From: Alitta virens
Taxonomy: Eukaryota > Annelida > Polychaeta > Phyllodocida > Nereididae
NCBI GenBank assembly: GCA_932294295.1
Contig: OW028579.1
Location: 6,904,370-6,968,369 of the forward strand
Direction: 5' to 3'
Length of the DNA stretch: 64,000 nucleotides
Position 1 is the stretch's first letter; each line of letters opens with the position of its first letter. Shown piece by piece: positions 23,011-38,300 of the stretch. Under the pieces are notes generated by a model. The model had not been told where the DNA came from, searched no databases, and saw only the letters and a program-made list of their open reading frames with translations. A program made the translations under genes and the position numbers.

Positions 23011-26000
23011 TAGCTTACTTCCACACCATTTGATTTTATACTTATACAATGATACCAACCTGCGCACAAGCTAAAGCAGTTTGACATTGCACAAAAGTTC
23101 ATGTGCAACTACCTTATGTGTGCTTCTTGGCTGAATTTGCCATAACATTTTATTGATTTAAAGAAACAACGCTACCAGATGGCTGCCCAATTGGCCAAAG
23201 TTGGCCTGGTGTTGCTGTCATTGGCTTATTGTTGGGCGCACATTGAGCCATTGACAACAAAATCAGTTCAACAGTGGCTCTATTTGGCATGCAATGAAGG
23301 TAAAGTGACTTTGGATCTTTACATATTGCGACTTGAGCTTCATGCATTGCTTGGAAGTCACACACAAACAAAAGTGATTGGGCATGGGTAGCATTCAAGA
23401 AAAGGTGTCCCGCGACTCCCAACATAGTCATGTGTGATATGTTGCAAAATTTGTATGGCAAGTAAATTTGAAGCTTTGTTAATCTAACTGCCAATTTTAT
23501 GGTTTTTATTTGGACTTCCCAATCAGATTGTTGACATACAGAGTGCAAAAACAACCTGTGCACAAGGTAATGTAGCTTGACATAATACAAAAATATATAC
23601 AAATATCTTAATCATCAAAGTGCCTTCCATGACATTTGACTGAATCTGCCATATCTTTTATTGATTGAAGTAACTTCCAGACTATCTGATTTTAGACTTA
23701 TAGAATATAATACCAAGCTGCACACAAGCAAATACAGTTTGACATTGCAGAAAAGCTCATATGCAATTACCAGAATGTGTGCTTCCTGAATGTACCGTCT
23801 TAACTTTTATTGATTTGAAATAATGACGCTGCCAGATGGCTGACCAATTTGCAAAATTTGGCCTTGTGTTGCCATCCTTGGATCAATGTCAGGTGCAAAT
23901 CGAGCTTTAGATGAGAAAAACAGTTCAACAGTGGCTGGATTTGTCATGCCATGTGAAGAGTAACTTAGGATCTTTGCAAATTATGACTTGGTCCTTATGC
24001 ATTGCCGAAAAGTCATGCAAAACATGTGATTTGGCTTGGATGACTCACCAGGAACAATGGCATAGTCATGTGCTATGTAGAACAATTTGTATGGCATAGG
24101 ATGTAGATTGGACATAGCTTACTTCCACACCATTTGATTTTATACTTATACAATGATACCAACCTGCGCACAAGCTAAAGCAGTTTGACATTGCACAAAA
24201 GTTCATGTGCAACTACCTTATGTGTGCTTCTTGGCTGAATTTGCCATAACATTTTATTGATTTAAAGAAACAACGCTACCAGATGGCTGCCCAATTGGCC
24301 AAAGTTGGCCTGGTGTTGCTGTCATTGGCTTATTGTTGGGCGCACATTGAGCCATTGACAACAAAATCAGTTCAACAGTGGCTCTATTTGGCATGCAATG
24401 AAGGTAAAGTGACTTTGGATCTTTACATATTGCGACTTGAGCTTCATGCATTGCTTGGAAGTCACACACAAACAAAAGTGATTGGGCATGGGTAGCATTC
24501 AAGAAAAGGTGTCCCGCGACTCCCAACATAGTCATGTGTGATATGTTGCAAAATTTGTATGGCAAGTAAATTTGAAGCTTTGTTAATCTAACTGCCAATT
24601 TTATGGTTTTTATTTGGACTTCCCAATCAGATTGTTGACATACAGAGTGCAAAAACAACCTGTGCACAAGGTAATGTAGCTTGACATAATACAAAAATAT
24701 ATACAAATATCTTAATCATCAAAGTGCCTTCCATGACATTTGACTGAATCTGCCATATCTTTTATTGATTGAAGTAACTTCCAGACTATCTGATTTTAGA
24801 CTTATAGAATATAATACCAAGCTGCACACAAGCAAATACAGTTTGACATTGCAGAAAAGCTCATATGCAATTACCAGAATGTGTGCTTCCTGAATGTACC
24901 GCCTTAACTTTTATTGATTTGAAATAATGACGCTGCCAGATGGCTGACCAATTTGCAAAATTTGGCCTTGTGTTGCCATCCTTGGATCAATGTCAGGTGC
25001 ACATCGAGCTTTAGATGAGAAAAACAGTTCAACAGTGGCTGGATTTGTCATGCCATGTGAAGAGTAACTTAGGATCTTTGCAAATTGCGACTTGGTCCTT
25101 ATGCATTGCCGAAAAGTCATGCAAAACATGTGATTTGGCTTGGGTGACTCTCCAGGAACAATGGCATAGTCATGTGCTATGTAGAACAATTTGTATGGCA
25201 TAGGATGTAGATTGGACATAGCTTACTTCCACACCATTTGATTTTATACTTATACAATGATACCAACCTGCGCACAAGCTAAAGCAGTTTGACATTGCAC
25301 AAAAGTTCATGTGCAACTACCTTATGTGTGCTTCTTGGCTGAATTTGCCATAACATTTTATTGATTTAAAGAAACAACGCTACCAGATGGCTGCCCAATT
25401 GGCCAAAGTTGGCCTGGTGTTGCTGTCATTGGCTTATTGTTGGGCGCACATTGAGCCATTGACAACAAAATCAGTTCAACAGTGGCTCTATTTGGCATGC
25501 AATGAAGGTAAAGTGACTTTGGATCTTTACATATTGCGACTTGAGCTTCATGCATTGCTTGGAAGTCACACACAAACAAAAGTGATTGGGCATGGGTAGC
25601 ATTCAAGAAAAGGTGTCCCGCGACTCCCAACATAGTCATGTGTGATATGTTGCAAAATTTGTATGGCAAGTAAATTTGAAGCTTTGATAATCTAACTGCC
25701 AATTTTATGGTTTTTATTTGGACTTCCCAATCAGATTTTTGACATACAGAATGCAAAAACAACCTGTGCACCAGCTAATGTAGCTTGACATAATACAAAA
25801 ATATATACAAATATCTTAATCATCAAAGTGCCTTCCATGACATTTGACTGAAACTGCCATAACTTATATTGATTGAAGTAACTTCCAGACTATCTGATTT
25901 TAGACTTATAGAATATAATACCAAGCTGCACACAAGCAAATACAGTTTGACATTGCAGAAAAGCTCATATGCAATTACCAGAATGTGTGCTTCCTGAATG

Positions 26001-29000
26001 TACCGCCTTAACTTTTATTGATTCGAAATAATGACGCTGCCAGATGGCTGACCAATTTGCAAAATTTGGCCTTGTGTTGCCATCCTTGGATCAATGTCAG
26101 GTGCACATCAAGCTTTAGATGAGAAAAACAGTTCAACAGTGGCTGGATTTGTCATGCCATGTGAAGAGTAACTTAGGATCTTTGCAAATTGCGACTTGGG
26201 CCTTATGCATTGTCGAAAAGTCATGCAAAACATGTGATTTGGCTTGGGTGACTCTCCAGGAACAATGGCATAGTCATGTGCTATGTAGAAAAATATGTAT
26301 GGCATAGGATGTAGATTGGACATAGCTTACTTCCACACCATTTGATTTTATACTTATACAATGATACCAACCTGCGCACAAGCTAAAGCAGTTTGACATT
26401 GCACAAAAGTTCATGTGCAACTACCTTATGTGTGCTTCTTGGCTGAATTTGCCATAACATTTTATTGATTTAAAGAAACAACGCTACCAGATGGCTGCCC
26501 AATTGGCCAAAGTTGGCCTGGTGTTGCTGTCATTGGCTTATTGTTGGGTGCACGTTGAGCCATTGACAACAAAATCAGTTCAACAGTGGCTCTATTTGGC
26601 ATGCAATGAAGGTAAAGTGACTTTGGATATTTACATATTGCGACTTGAGCTTCATGCATTGCTTGGAAGTCACACACAAACAAAAGTGATTGGGCATGGG
26701 TAGCATTCAAGAAAAGGTGTCCCGCGACTCCCAACATAGTCATGTGTGATATGTTGCAAAATTTGTATGGCAAGTAAATTTGAAGCTTTCTTAATCTAAC
26801 TGCCAATTTATTGGTTTTATTTGGACTTCCCAATCAGATTTTTGACATACAGAATGCAAAAACAACCTGTGCACAAGCTAATGTAGCTTGACATAATACA
26901 AAAATATATACAAATATCTTAATCATCAAAGTGCCTTCCATGACATTTGACTGAATCTGCCATATCTTATATTGATTGAAGTAACTTCCAGACTATCTGA
27001 TTTTAGACTTATAGAATATAATACCAAGCTGCACACAAGCAAATACAGTTTGACATTGCAGAAAAGCTCATATGCAATTACCAGAATGTGTGCTTCCTGA
27101 ATGTATCCGCCATAACTTTTATTGATTTGAAATAATGACGCTGCCAGATGGCTGACCAATTTGCAAAATTTGGCCTTGTGTTGCCATCCTTGGATCAATG
27201 TCAGGTGCACATCGAGCTTTAGATGAGAAAAACAGTTCAACAGTGGCTGGATTTGTCATGCCATGTGAAGAGTAACTTAGGATCTTTGCAAATTGCGACT
27301 TGGTCCTGATGCATTGCCGAAAAGTCATGCAAAACATCTGATTTGGCTTGGGTGACTCTCCAGGAACAATGGCATAGTCATGTGCTATGTAGAACAATTT
27401 GTATGGCATAGGATGTAGATTGGACATAGCTTACTTCCACACCATTTGATTTTATACTTATACAATGATACCAACCTGCGCACAAGCTAAAGCAGTTTGA
27501 CATTGCACAAAAGTTCATGTGCAACTACCTTATGTGTGCTTCTTGGCTGAATTTGCCATAACATTTTATTGATTTAAAGAAACAACGCTACCAGATGGCT
27601 GCCCAATTGGCCAAAGTTGGCCTGGTGTTGCTGTCATTGGCTTATTGTTGGGCGCACATTGAGCCATTGACAACAAAATCAGTTCAACAGTGGCTCTATT
27701 TGGCATGCAATGAAGGTAAAGTGACTTTGGATCTTTACATATTGCGACTTGAGCTTCATGCATTGCTTGGAAGTCACACACAAATAAAAGTGATTGGGCA
27801 TGGGTAGCATTCAAGAAAAGGTGTCCCGCGACTCCCAACATAGTCATGTGTGATATGTTGCAAAATTTGTATGGCAAGTAAATTTGAAGCTTTGATAATC
27901 TAACTGCCAATTTTATGGTTTTTATTTGGACTTCCCAATCAGATTGTTGACATACAGAATGCAAAAACAACCTGTGCACAAGGTAATGTAGCTTGACATA
28001 ATACAAAAATATATACAAATATCTTAATCATCAAAGTGCCTTCCATGACACTTGACTGAAACTGCCATAACTTATATTGATTGAAGTAACTTCCAGACTA
28101 TCTGATTTTAGACTTATAGAATATAATACCAAGCTGCACACAAGCAAATACAGTTTGACATTGCAGAAAAGCTCATATGCAATTACCAGAATGTGTGCTT
28201 CCTGAATGTACCGCCTTAACTTTTATTGATTCGAAATAATGACGCTGCCAGATGGCTGACCAATTTGCAAAATTTGGCCTTGTGTTGCCATCCTTGGATC
28301 AATGTCAGGTGCACATCGAGCTTTAGATGAGAAAAACAGTTCAACAGTGGCTGGATTTGTCATGCCATGTGAAGAGTAACTTAGGATCTTTGCAAATTGC
28401 GACTTGGTCCTGATGCATTGCCGAAAAGTCATGCAAAACATCTGATTTGGCTTGGGTGACTCTCCAGGAACAATGGCATAGTCATGTGCTATGTAGAACA
28501 ATTTGTATGGCATAGGATGTAGATTGGACATAGCTTACTTCCACACCATTTGATTTTATACTTATACAATGATACCAACCTGCGCACAAGCTAAAGCAGT
28601 TTGACATTGCACAAAAGTTCATGTGCAACTACCTTATGTGTGCTTCTTGGCTGAATTTGCCATAACATTTTATTGATTTAAAGAAACAACGCTACCAGAT
28701 GGCTGCCCAATTGGCCAAAGTTGGCCTGGTGTTGCTGTCATTGGCTTATTGTTGGGCGCACATTGAGCCATTGACAACAAAATCAGTTCAACAGTGGCTC
28801 TATTTGGCATGCAATGAAGGTAAAGTGACTTTGGATCTTTACATATTGCGACTTGAGCTTCATGCATTGCTTGGAAGTCACACACAAATAAAAGTGATTG
28901 GGCATGGGTAGCATTCAAGAAAAGGTGTCCCGCGACTCCCAACATAGTCATGTGTGATATGTTGCAAAATTTGTATGGCAAGTAAATTTGAAGCTTTGAT

Positions 29001-30877
29001 AATCTAACTGCCAATTTTATGGTTTTTATTTGGACTTCCCAATCAGATTTTTGACATACAGAATGCAAAAACAACCTGTGCACCAGCTAATGTAGCTTGA
29101 CATAATACAAAAATATATACAAATATCTTAATCATCAAAGTGCCTTCCATGACATTTGACTGAAACTGCCATAACTTATATTGATTGAAGTAACTTCCAG
29201 ACTATCTGATTTTAGACTTATAGAATATAATACCAAGCTGCACACAAGCAAATACAGTTTGACATTGCAGAAAAGCTCATATGCAATTACCAGAATGTGT
29301 GCTTCCTGAATGTACCGTCTTAACTTTTATTGATTTGAAATAATGACGCTGCCAGATGGCTGACCAATTTGCAAAATTTGGCCTTGTGTTGCCATCCTTG
29401 GATCAATGTCAGGTGCAAATCGAGCTTTAGATGAGAAAAACAGTTCAACAGTGGCTGGATTTGTCATGCCATGTGAAGAGTAACTTAGGATCTTTGCAAA
29501 TTATGACTTGGTCCTTATGCATTGCTGAAAAGTCATGCAAAACATGTGATTTGGCTTGGATGACTCTCCAGGAACAATGGCATAGTCATGTGCTATGTAG
29601 AACAATTTGTATGGCATAGGATGTAGATTGGACATAGCTTACTTCCACACCATTTGATTTTATACTTATACAATGATACCAACCTGCGCACAAGCTAAAG
29701 CAGTTTGACATTGCACAAAAGTTCATGTGCAACTACCTTATGTGTGCTTCTTGGCTGAATTTGCCATAACATTTTATTGATTTAAAGAAACAACGCTACC
29801 AGATGGCTGCCCAATTGGCCAAAGTTGGCCTGGTGTTGCTGTCATTGGCTTATTGTTGGGCGCACATTGAGCCATTGACAACAAAATCAGTTCAACAGTG
29901 GCTCTATTTGGCATGCAATGAAGGTAAAGTGACTTTGGATCTTTACATATTGCGACTTGAGCTTCATGCATTGCTTGGAAGTCACACACAAACAAAAGTG
30001 ATTGGGCATGGGTAGCATTCAAGAAAAGGTGTCCCGCGACTCCCAACATAGTCATGTGTGATATGTTGCAAAATTTGTATGGCAAGTAAATTTGAAGCTT
30101 TGTTAATCTAACTGCCAATTTTATGGTTTTTATTTGGACTTCCCAATCAGATTGTTGACATACAGAATGCAAAAACAACCTGTGCACAAGGTAATGTAGC
30201 TTGACATAATACAAAAATATATACAAATATCTTAATCATCAAAGTGCCTTCCATGACATTTGACTGAAACTGCCATAACTTATATTGATTGAAGTAACTT
30301 CCAGACTATCTGATTTTAGACTTATAGAATATAATACCAAGCTGCACACAAGCAAATACAGTTTGACATTGCAGAAAAGCTCATATGCAATTACCAGAAT
30401 GTGTGCTTCCTGAATGTACCGTCTTAACTTTTATTGATTTGAAATAATGACGCTGCCAGATGGCTGACCAATTTGCAAAATTTGGCCTTGTGTTGCCATC
30501 CTTGGATCAATGTCAGGTGCAAATCGAGCTTTAGATGAGAAAAACAGTTCAACAGTGGCTGGATTTGTCATGCCATGTGAAGAGTAACTTAGGATCTTTG
30601 CAAATTATGACTTGGTCCTTATGCATTGCTGAAAAGTCATGCAAAACATGTGATTTGGCTTGGATGACTCTCCAGGAACAATGGCATAGTCATGTGCTAT
30701 GTAGAACAATTTGTATGGCATAGGATGTAGATTGGACATAGCTTACTTCCACACCATTTGATTTTATACTTATACAATGATACCAACCTGCGCACAAGCT
30801 AAAGCAGTTTGACATTGCACAAAAGTTCATGTGCAACTACCTTATGTGTGCTTCTTGGCTGAATTTGCCATAACATT

Positions 30878-33800
30878 TTATTGATTTAAAGAAACAACGC
30901 TACCAGATGGCTGCCCAATTGGCCAAAGTTGGCCTGGTGTTGCTGTCATTGGCTTATTGTTGGGCGCACATTGAGCCATTGACAACAAAATCAGTTCAAC
31001 AGTGGCTCTATTTGGCATGCAATGAAGGTAAAGTGACTTTGGATCTTTACATATTGCGACTTGAGCTTCATGCATTGCTTGGAAGTCACACACAAACAAA
31101 AGTGATTGGGCATGGGTAGCATTCAAGAAAAGGTGTCCCGCGACTCCCAACATAGTCATGTGTGATATGTTGCAAAATTTGTATGGCAAGTAAATTTGAA
31201 GCTTTGTTAATCTAACTGCCAATTTTATGGTTTTTATTTGGACTTCCCAATCAGATTGTTGACATACAGAATGCAAAAACAACCTGTGCACAAGGTAATG
31301 TAGCTTGACATAATACAAAAATATATACAAATATCTTAATCATCAAAGTGCCTTCCATGACATTTGACTGAAACTGCCATAACTTATATTGATTGAAGTA
31401 ACTTCCAGACTATCTGATTTTAGACTTATAGAATATAATACCAAGCTGCACACAAGCAAATACAGTTTGACATTGCAGAAAAGCTCATATGCAATTACCA
31501 GAATGTGTGCTTCCTGAATGTACCGTCTTAACTTTTATTGATTTGAAATAATGACGCTGCCAGATGGCTGACCAATTTGCAAAATTTGGCCTTGTGTTGC
31601 CATCCTTGGATCAATGTCAGGTGCAAATCGAGCTTTAGATGAGAAAAACAGTTCAACAGTGGCTGGATTTGTCATGCCATGTGAAGAGTAACTTAGGATC
31701 TTTGCAAATTATGACTTGGTCCTTATGCATTGCTGAAAAGTCATGCAAAACATGTGATTTGGCTTGGATGACTCTCCAGGAACAATGGCATAGTCATGTG
31801 CTATGTAGAACAATTTGTATGGCATAGGATGTAGATTGGACATAGCTTACTTCCACACCATTTGATTTTATACTTATACAATGATACCAACCTGCGCACA
31901 AGCTAAAGCAGTTTGACATTGCACAAAAGTTCATGTGCAACTACCTTATGTGTGCTTCTTGGCTGAATTTGCCATAACATTTTATTGATTTAAAGAAACA
32001 ACGCTACCAGATGGCTGCCCAATTGGCCAAAGTTGGCCTGGTGTTGCTGTCATTGGCTTATTGTTGGGCGCACATTGAGCCATTGACAACAAAATCAGTT
32101 CAACAGTGGCTCTATTTGGCATGCAATGAAGGTAAAGTGACTTTGGATCTTTACATATTGCGACTTGAGCTTCATGCATTGCTTGGAAGTCACACACAAA
32201 CAAAAGTGATTGGGCATGGGTAGCATTCAAGAAAAGGTGTCCCGCGACTCCCAACATAGTCATGTGTGATATGTTGCAAAATTTGTATGGCAAGTAAATT
32301 TGAAGCTTTGTTAATCTAACTGCCAATTTTATGGTTTTTATTTGGACTTCCCAATCAGATTGTTGACATACAGAATGCAAAAACAACCTGTGCACAAGGT
32401 AATGTAGCTTGACATAATACAAAAATATATACAAATATCTTAATCATCAAAGTGCCTTCCATGACATTTGACTGAATCTGCCATATCTTTTATTGATTGA
32501 AGTAACTTCCAGACTATCTGATTTTAGACTTATAGAATATGATACCAAGCTGCACACAAGCAAATACAGTTTGACATTGCAGAAAAGCTCATATGCAATT
32601 ACCAGAATGTGTGCTTCCTGAATGTACCGCCTTAACTTTTATTGATTCGAAATAATGACGCTGCCAGATGGCTGACCAATTTGCAAAATTTGGCCTTGTG
32701 TTGCCATCCTTGGATCAATGTCAGGTGCACATCGAGCTTTAGATGAGAAAAACAGTTCAACAGTGGCTGGATTTGTCATGCCATGTGAAGAGTAACTTAG
32801 GTTCTTTGCAAATTGCGACTTGGTCCTTATGCATTGCCGAAAAGTCATGCAAAACATCTGATTTGGCTTGGGTGACTCTCCAGGAACAATGGCATAGTCA
32901 TGTGCTATGTAGAACAATTTGTATGGCATAGGATGTAGATTGGACATAGCTTACTTCCACACCATTTGATTTTATACTTATACAATGATACCAACCTGCG
33001 CACATGCTAAAGCAGTTTGACATTGCACAAAAGTTCATGTGCAACTACCTTATGTGTGCTTCTTGGCTGAATTTGCCATAACATTTTATTGATTTAAAGA
33101 AACAACGCTACCAGATGGCTGCCCAATTGGCCAAAGTTGGCCTGGTGTTGCTGTCATTGGCTTATTGTTGGGCGCACATTGAGCCATTGACAACAAAATC
33201 AGTTCAACAGTGGCTCTATTTGGCATGCAATGAAGGTAAAGTGACTTTGGATCTTTACATATTGCGACTTGAGCTTCATGCATTGCTTGGAAGTCACACA
33301 CAAACAAAAGTGATTGGGCATGGGTAGCATTCAAGAAAAGGTGTCCCGCGACTCCCAACATAGTCATGTGTGATATGTTGCAAAATTTGTATGGCAAGTA
33401 AATTTGAAGCTTTGTTAATCTAACTGCCAATTTTATTGGTTTTATTTGGACTTCCCAATCAGATTTTTGACATACAGAATGCAAAAACAACCTGTGCACA
33501 AGCTAATGTAGCTTGACATAATACAAAAATATATACAAATATCTTAATCATCAAAGTGCCTTCCATGACATTTGACTGAATCTGCCATATCTTATATTGA
33601 TTGAAGTAACTTCCAGACTATCTGATTTTAGACTTATAGAATATAATACCAAGCTGCACACAAGCAAATACAGTTTGACATTGCAGAAAAGCTCATATGC
33701 AATTACCAGAATGTGTGCTTCCTGAATGTACCGCCTTAACTTTTATTGATTCGAAATAATGACGCTGCCAGATGGCTGACCAATTTGCAAAATTTGGCCT

Positions 33801-36800
33801 TGTGTTGCCATCCTTGGATCAATGTCAGGTGCACATCGAGCTTTAGATGAGAAAAACAGTTCAACAGTGGCTGGATTTGTCATGCCATGTGAAGAGTAAC
33901 TTAGGATCTTTGCAAATTGCGACTTGGTCCTGATGCATTGCCGAAAAGTCATGCAAAACATCTGATTTGGCTTGGGTGACTCTCCAGGAACAATGGCATA
34001 GTCATGTGCTATGTAGAACAATTTGTATGGCATAGGATGTAGATTGGACATAGCTTACTTCCACACCATTTGATTTTATACTTATACAATGATACCAACC
34101 TGCGCACAAGCTAAAGCAGTTTGACATTGCACAAAAGTTCATGTGCAACTACCTTATGTGTGCTTCTTGGCTGAATTTGCCATAACATTTTATTGATTTA
34201 AAGAAACAACGCTACCAGATGGCTGCCCAATTGGCCAAAGTTGGCCTGGTGTTGCTGTCATTGGCTTATTGTTGGGCGCACATTGAGCCATTGACAACAA
34301 AATCAGTTCAACAGTGGCTCTATTTGGCATGCAATGAAGGTAAAGTGACTTTGGATCTTTACATATTGCGACTTGAGCTTCATGCATTGCTTGGAAGTCA
34401 CACACAAATAAAAGTGATTGGGCATGGGTAGCATTCAAGAAAAGGTGTCCCGCGACTCCCAACATAGTCATGTGTGATATGTTGCAAAATTTGTATGGCA
34501 AGTAAATTTGAAGCTTTGTTAATCTAACTGCCAATTTTATTGGTTTTATTTGGACTTCCCAATCAGATTTTTGACATACAGAATGCAAAAACAACCTGTG
34601 CACAAGCTAATGTAGCTTGACATAATACAAAAATATATGCAAATATCTTAATCATCAAAGTGCCTTCCATGACATTTGACTGAATCTGCCATATCTTATA
34701 TTGATTGAAGTAACTTCCAGACTATCTGATTTTAGACTTATAGAATATAATACCAAGCTGCACACAAGCAAATACAGTTTGACATTGCAGAAAAGCTCAT
34801 ATGCAATTACCAGAATGTGTGCTTCCTGAATGTACCGCCTTAACTTTTATTGATTCGAAATAATGACGCTGCCAGATGGCTGACCAATTTGCAAAATTTG
34901 GCCTTGTGTTGCCATCCTTGGATCAATGTCAGGTGCACATCGAGCTTTAGATGAGAAAAACAGTTCAACAGTGGCTGGATTTGTCATGCCATGTGAAGAG
35001 TAACTTAGGATCTTTGCAAATTGCGACTTGGTCCTGATGCATTGCCGAAAAGTCATGCAAAACATCTGATTTGGCTTGGGTGACTCTCCAGGAACAATGG
35101 CATAGTCATGTGCTATGTAGAACAATTTGTATGGCATAGGATGTAGATTGGACATAGCTTACTTCCACACCATTTGATTTTATACTTATACAATGATACC
35201 AACCTGCGCACAAGCTAAAGCAGTTTGACATTGCACAAAAGTTCATGTGCAACTACCTTATGTGTGCTTCTTGGCTGAATTTGCCATAACATTTTATTGA
35301 TTTAAAGAAACAACGCTACCAGATGGCTGCCCAATTGGCCAAAGTTGGCCTGGTGTTGCTGTCATTGGCTTATTGTTGGGCGCACATTGAGCCATTGACA
35401 ACAAAATCAGTTCAACAGTGGCTCTATTTGGCATGCAATGAAGGTAAAGTGACTTTGGATCTTTACATATTGCGACTTGAGCTTCATGCATTGCTTGGAA
35501 GTCACACACAAACAAAAGTGATTGGGCATGGGTAGCATTCAAGAAAAGGTGTCCCGCGACTCCCAACATAGTCATGTGTGATATGTTGCAAAATTTGTAT
35601 GGCAAGTAAATTTGAAGCTTTGATAATCTAACTGCCAATTTTATGGTTTTTATTTGGACTTCCCAATCAGATTTTTGACATACAGAATGCAAAAACAACC
35701 TGTGCACCAGCTAATGTAGCTTGACATAATACAAAAATATATACAAATATCTTAATCATCAAAGTGCCTTCCATGACATTTGACTGAAACTGCCATAACT
35801 TATATTGATTGAAGTAACTTCCAGACTATCTGATTTCAGACTTATAGAATATAATACCAAGCTGCACACAAGCAAATACAGTTTGACATTGCAGAAAAGC
35901 TCATATGCAATTACCAGAATGTGTGCTTCCTGAATGTACCGCCTTAACTTTTATTGATTCGAAATAATGACGCTGCCAGATGGCTGACCAATTTGCAAAA
36001 TTTGGCCTTGTGTTGCCATCCTTGGATCAATGTCAGGTGCAAATCGAGCTTTAGATGAGAAAAACAGTTCAACAGTGGCTGGATTTGTCATGCCATGTGA
36101 AGAGTAACTTAGGATCTTTGCAAATTATGACTTGGTCCTTATGCATTGCTGAAAAGTCATGCAAAACATGTGATTTGGCTTGGATGACTCTCCAGGAACA
36201 ATGGCATAGTCATGTGCTATGTAGAACAATTTGTATGGCATAGGATGTAGATTGGACATAGCTTACTTCCACACCATTTGATTTTATACTTATACAATGA
36301 TACCAACCTGCGCACAAGCTAAAGCAGTTTGACATTGCACAAAAGTTCATGTGCAACTACCTTATGTGTGCTTCTTGGCTGAATTTGCCATAACATTTTA
36401 TTGATTTAAAGAAACAACGCTACCAGATGGCTGCCCAATTGGCCAAAGTTGGCCTGGTGTTGCTGTCATTGGCTTATTGTTGGGCGCACATTGAGCCATT
36501 GACAACAAAATCAGTTCAACAGTGGCTCTATTTGGCATGCAATGAAGGTAAAGTGACTTTGGATCTTTACATATTGCGACTTGAGCTTCATGCATTGCTT
36601 GGAAGTCACACACAAACAAAAGTGATTGGGCATGGGTAGCATTCAAGAAAAGGTGTCCCGCGACTCCCAACATAGTCATGTGTGATATGTTGCAAAATTT
36701 GTATGGCAAGTAAATTTGAAGCTTTGTTAATCTAACTGCCAATTTTATGGTTTTTATTTGGACTTCCCAATCAGATTGTTGACATACAGAATGCAAAAAC

Positions 36801-38300
36801 AACCTGTGCACAAGGTAATGTAGCTTGACATAATACAAAAATATATACAAATATCTTAATCATCAAAGTGCCTTCCATGACATTTGACTGAAACTGCCAT
36901 AACTTATATTGATTGAAGTAACTTCCAGACTATCTGATTTTAGACTTATAGAATATAATACCAAGCTGCACACAAGCAAATACAGTTTGACATTGCAGAA
37001 AAGCTCATATGCAATTACCAGAATGTGTGCTTCCTGAATGTACCGTCTTAACTTTTATTGATTTGAAATAATGACGCTGCCAGATGGCTGACCAATTTGC
37101 AAAATTTGGCCTTGTGTTGCCATCCTTGGATCAATGTCAGGTGCAAATCGAGCTTTAGATGAGAAAAACAGTTCAACAGTGGCTGGATTTGTCATGCCAT
37201 GTGAAGAGTAACTTAGGATCTTTGCAAATTATGACTTGGTCCTTATGCATTGCTGAAAAGTCATGCAAAACATGTGATTTGGCTTGGATGACTCTCCAGG
37301 AACAATGGCATAGTCATGTGCTATGTAGAACAATTTGTATGGCATAGGATGTAGATTGGACATAGCTTACTTCCACACCATTTGATTTTATACTTATACA
37401 ATGATACCAACCTGCGCACAAGCTAAAGCAGTTTGACATTGCACAAAAGTTCATGTGCAACTACCTTATGTGTGCTTCTTGGCTGAATTTGCCATAACAT
37501 TTTATTGATTTAAAGAAACAACGCTACCAGATGGCTGCCCAATTGGCCAAAGTTGGCCTGGTGTTGCTGTCATTGGCTTATTGTTGGGCGCACATTGAGC
37601 CATTGACAACAAAATCAGTTCAACAGTGGCTCTATTTGGCATGCAATGAAGGTAAAGTGACTTTGGATCTTTACATATTGCGACTTGAGCTTCATGCATT
37701 GCTTGGAAGTCACACACAAACAAAAGTGATTGGGCATGGGTAGCATTCAAGAAAAGGTGTCCCGCGACTCCCAACATAGTCATGTGTGATATGTTGCAAA
37801 ATTTGTATGGCAAGTAAATTTGAAGCTTTGTTAATCTAACTGCCAATTTTATGGTTTTTATTTGGACTTCCCAATCAGATTGTTGACATACAGAATGCAA
37901 AAACAACCTGTGCACAAGGTAATGTAGCTTGACATAATACAAAAATATATACAAATATCTTAATCATCAAAGTGCCTTCCATGACATTTGACTGAATCTG
38001 CCATATCTTTTATTGATTGAAGTAACTTCCAGACTATCTGATTTTAGACTTATAGAATATGATACCAAGCTGCACACAAGCAAATACAGTTTGACATTGC
38101 AGAAAAGCTCATATGCAATTACCAGAATGTGTGCTTCCTGAATGTACCGCCTTAACTTTTATTGATTCGAAATAATGACGCTGCCAGATGGCTGACCAAT
38201 TTGCAAAATTTGGCCTTGTGTTGCCATCCTTGGATCAATGTCAGGTGCACATCGAGCTTTAGATGAGAAAAACAGTTCAACAGTGGCTGGATTTGTCATG
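30878..38300. repeat. 5520-bp (five-unit) duplication inside the central block
   Basis: The stretch from 30878 to about 32.78 kb matches 36398 to about 38.3 kb at a spacing of 5520 bp. Both contain gaatatgatacc (32535 and 38055), a private form of the block-wide gaatataatacc. Similarity drops after about 32.8 kb, where one copy has ggttctttgc and ggtccttatgc and the other ggatctttgc and gggccttttgc. A similar 5520-bp step links the B monomers at about 23.9 and 29.4 kb. Confidence 0.75.

Noticed and set aside
22858..23067. A unique minus-strand frame of 69 codons at 22.9 kb that looked like a new gene
   Set aside because: It is the ordinary plus-strand A1 frame seen from the other side because the segment is inverted.
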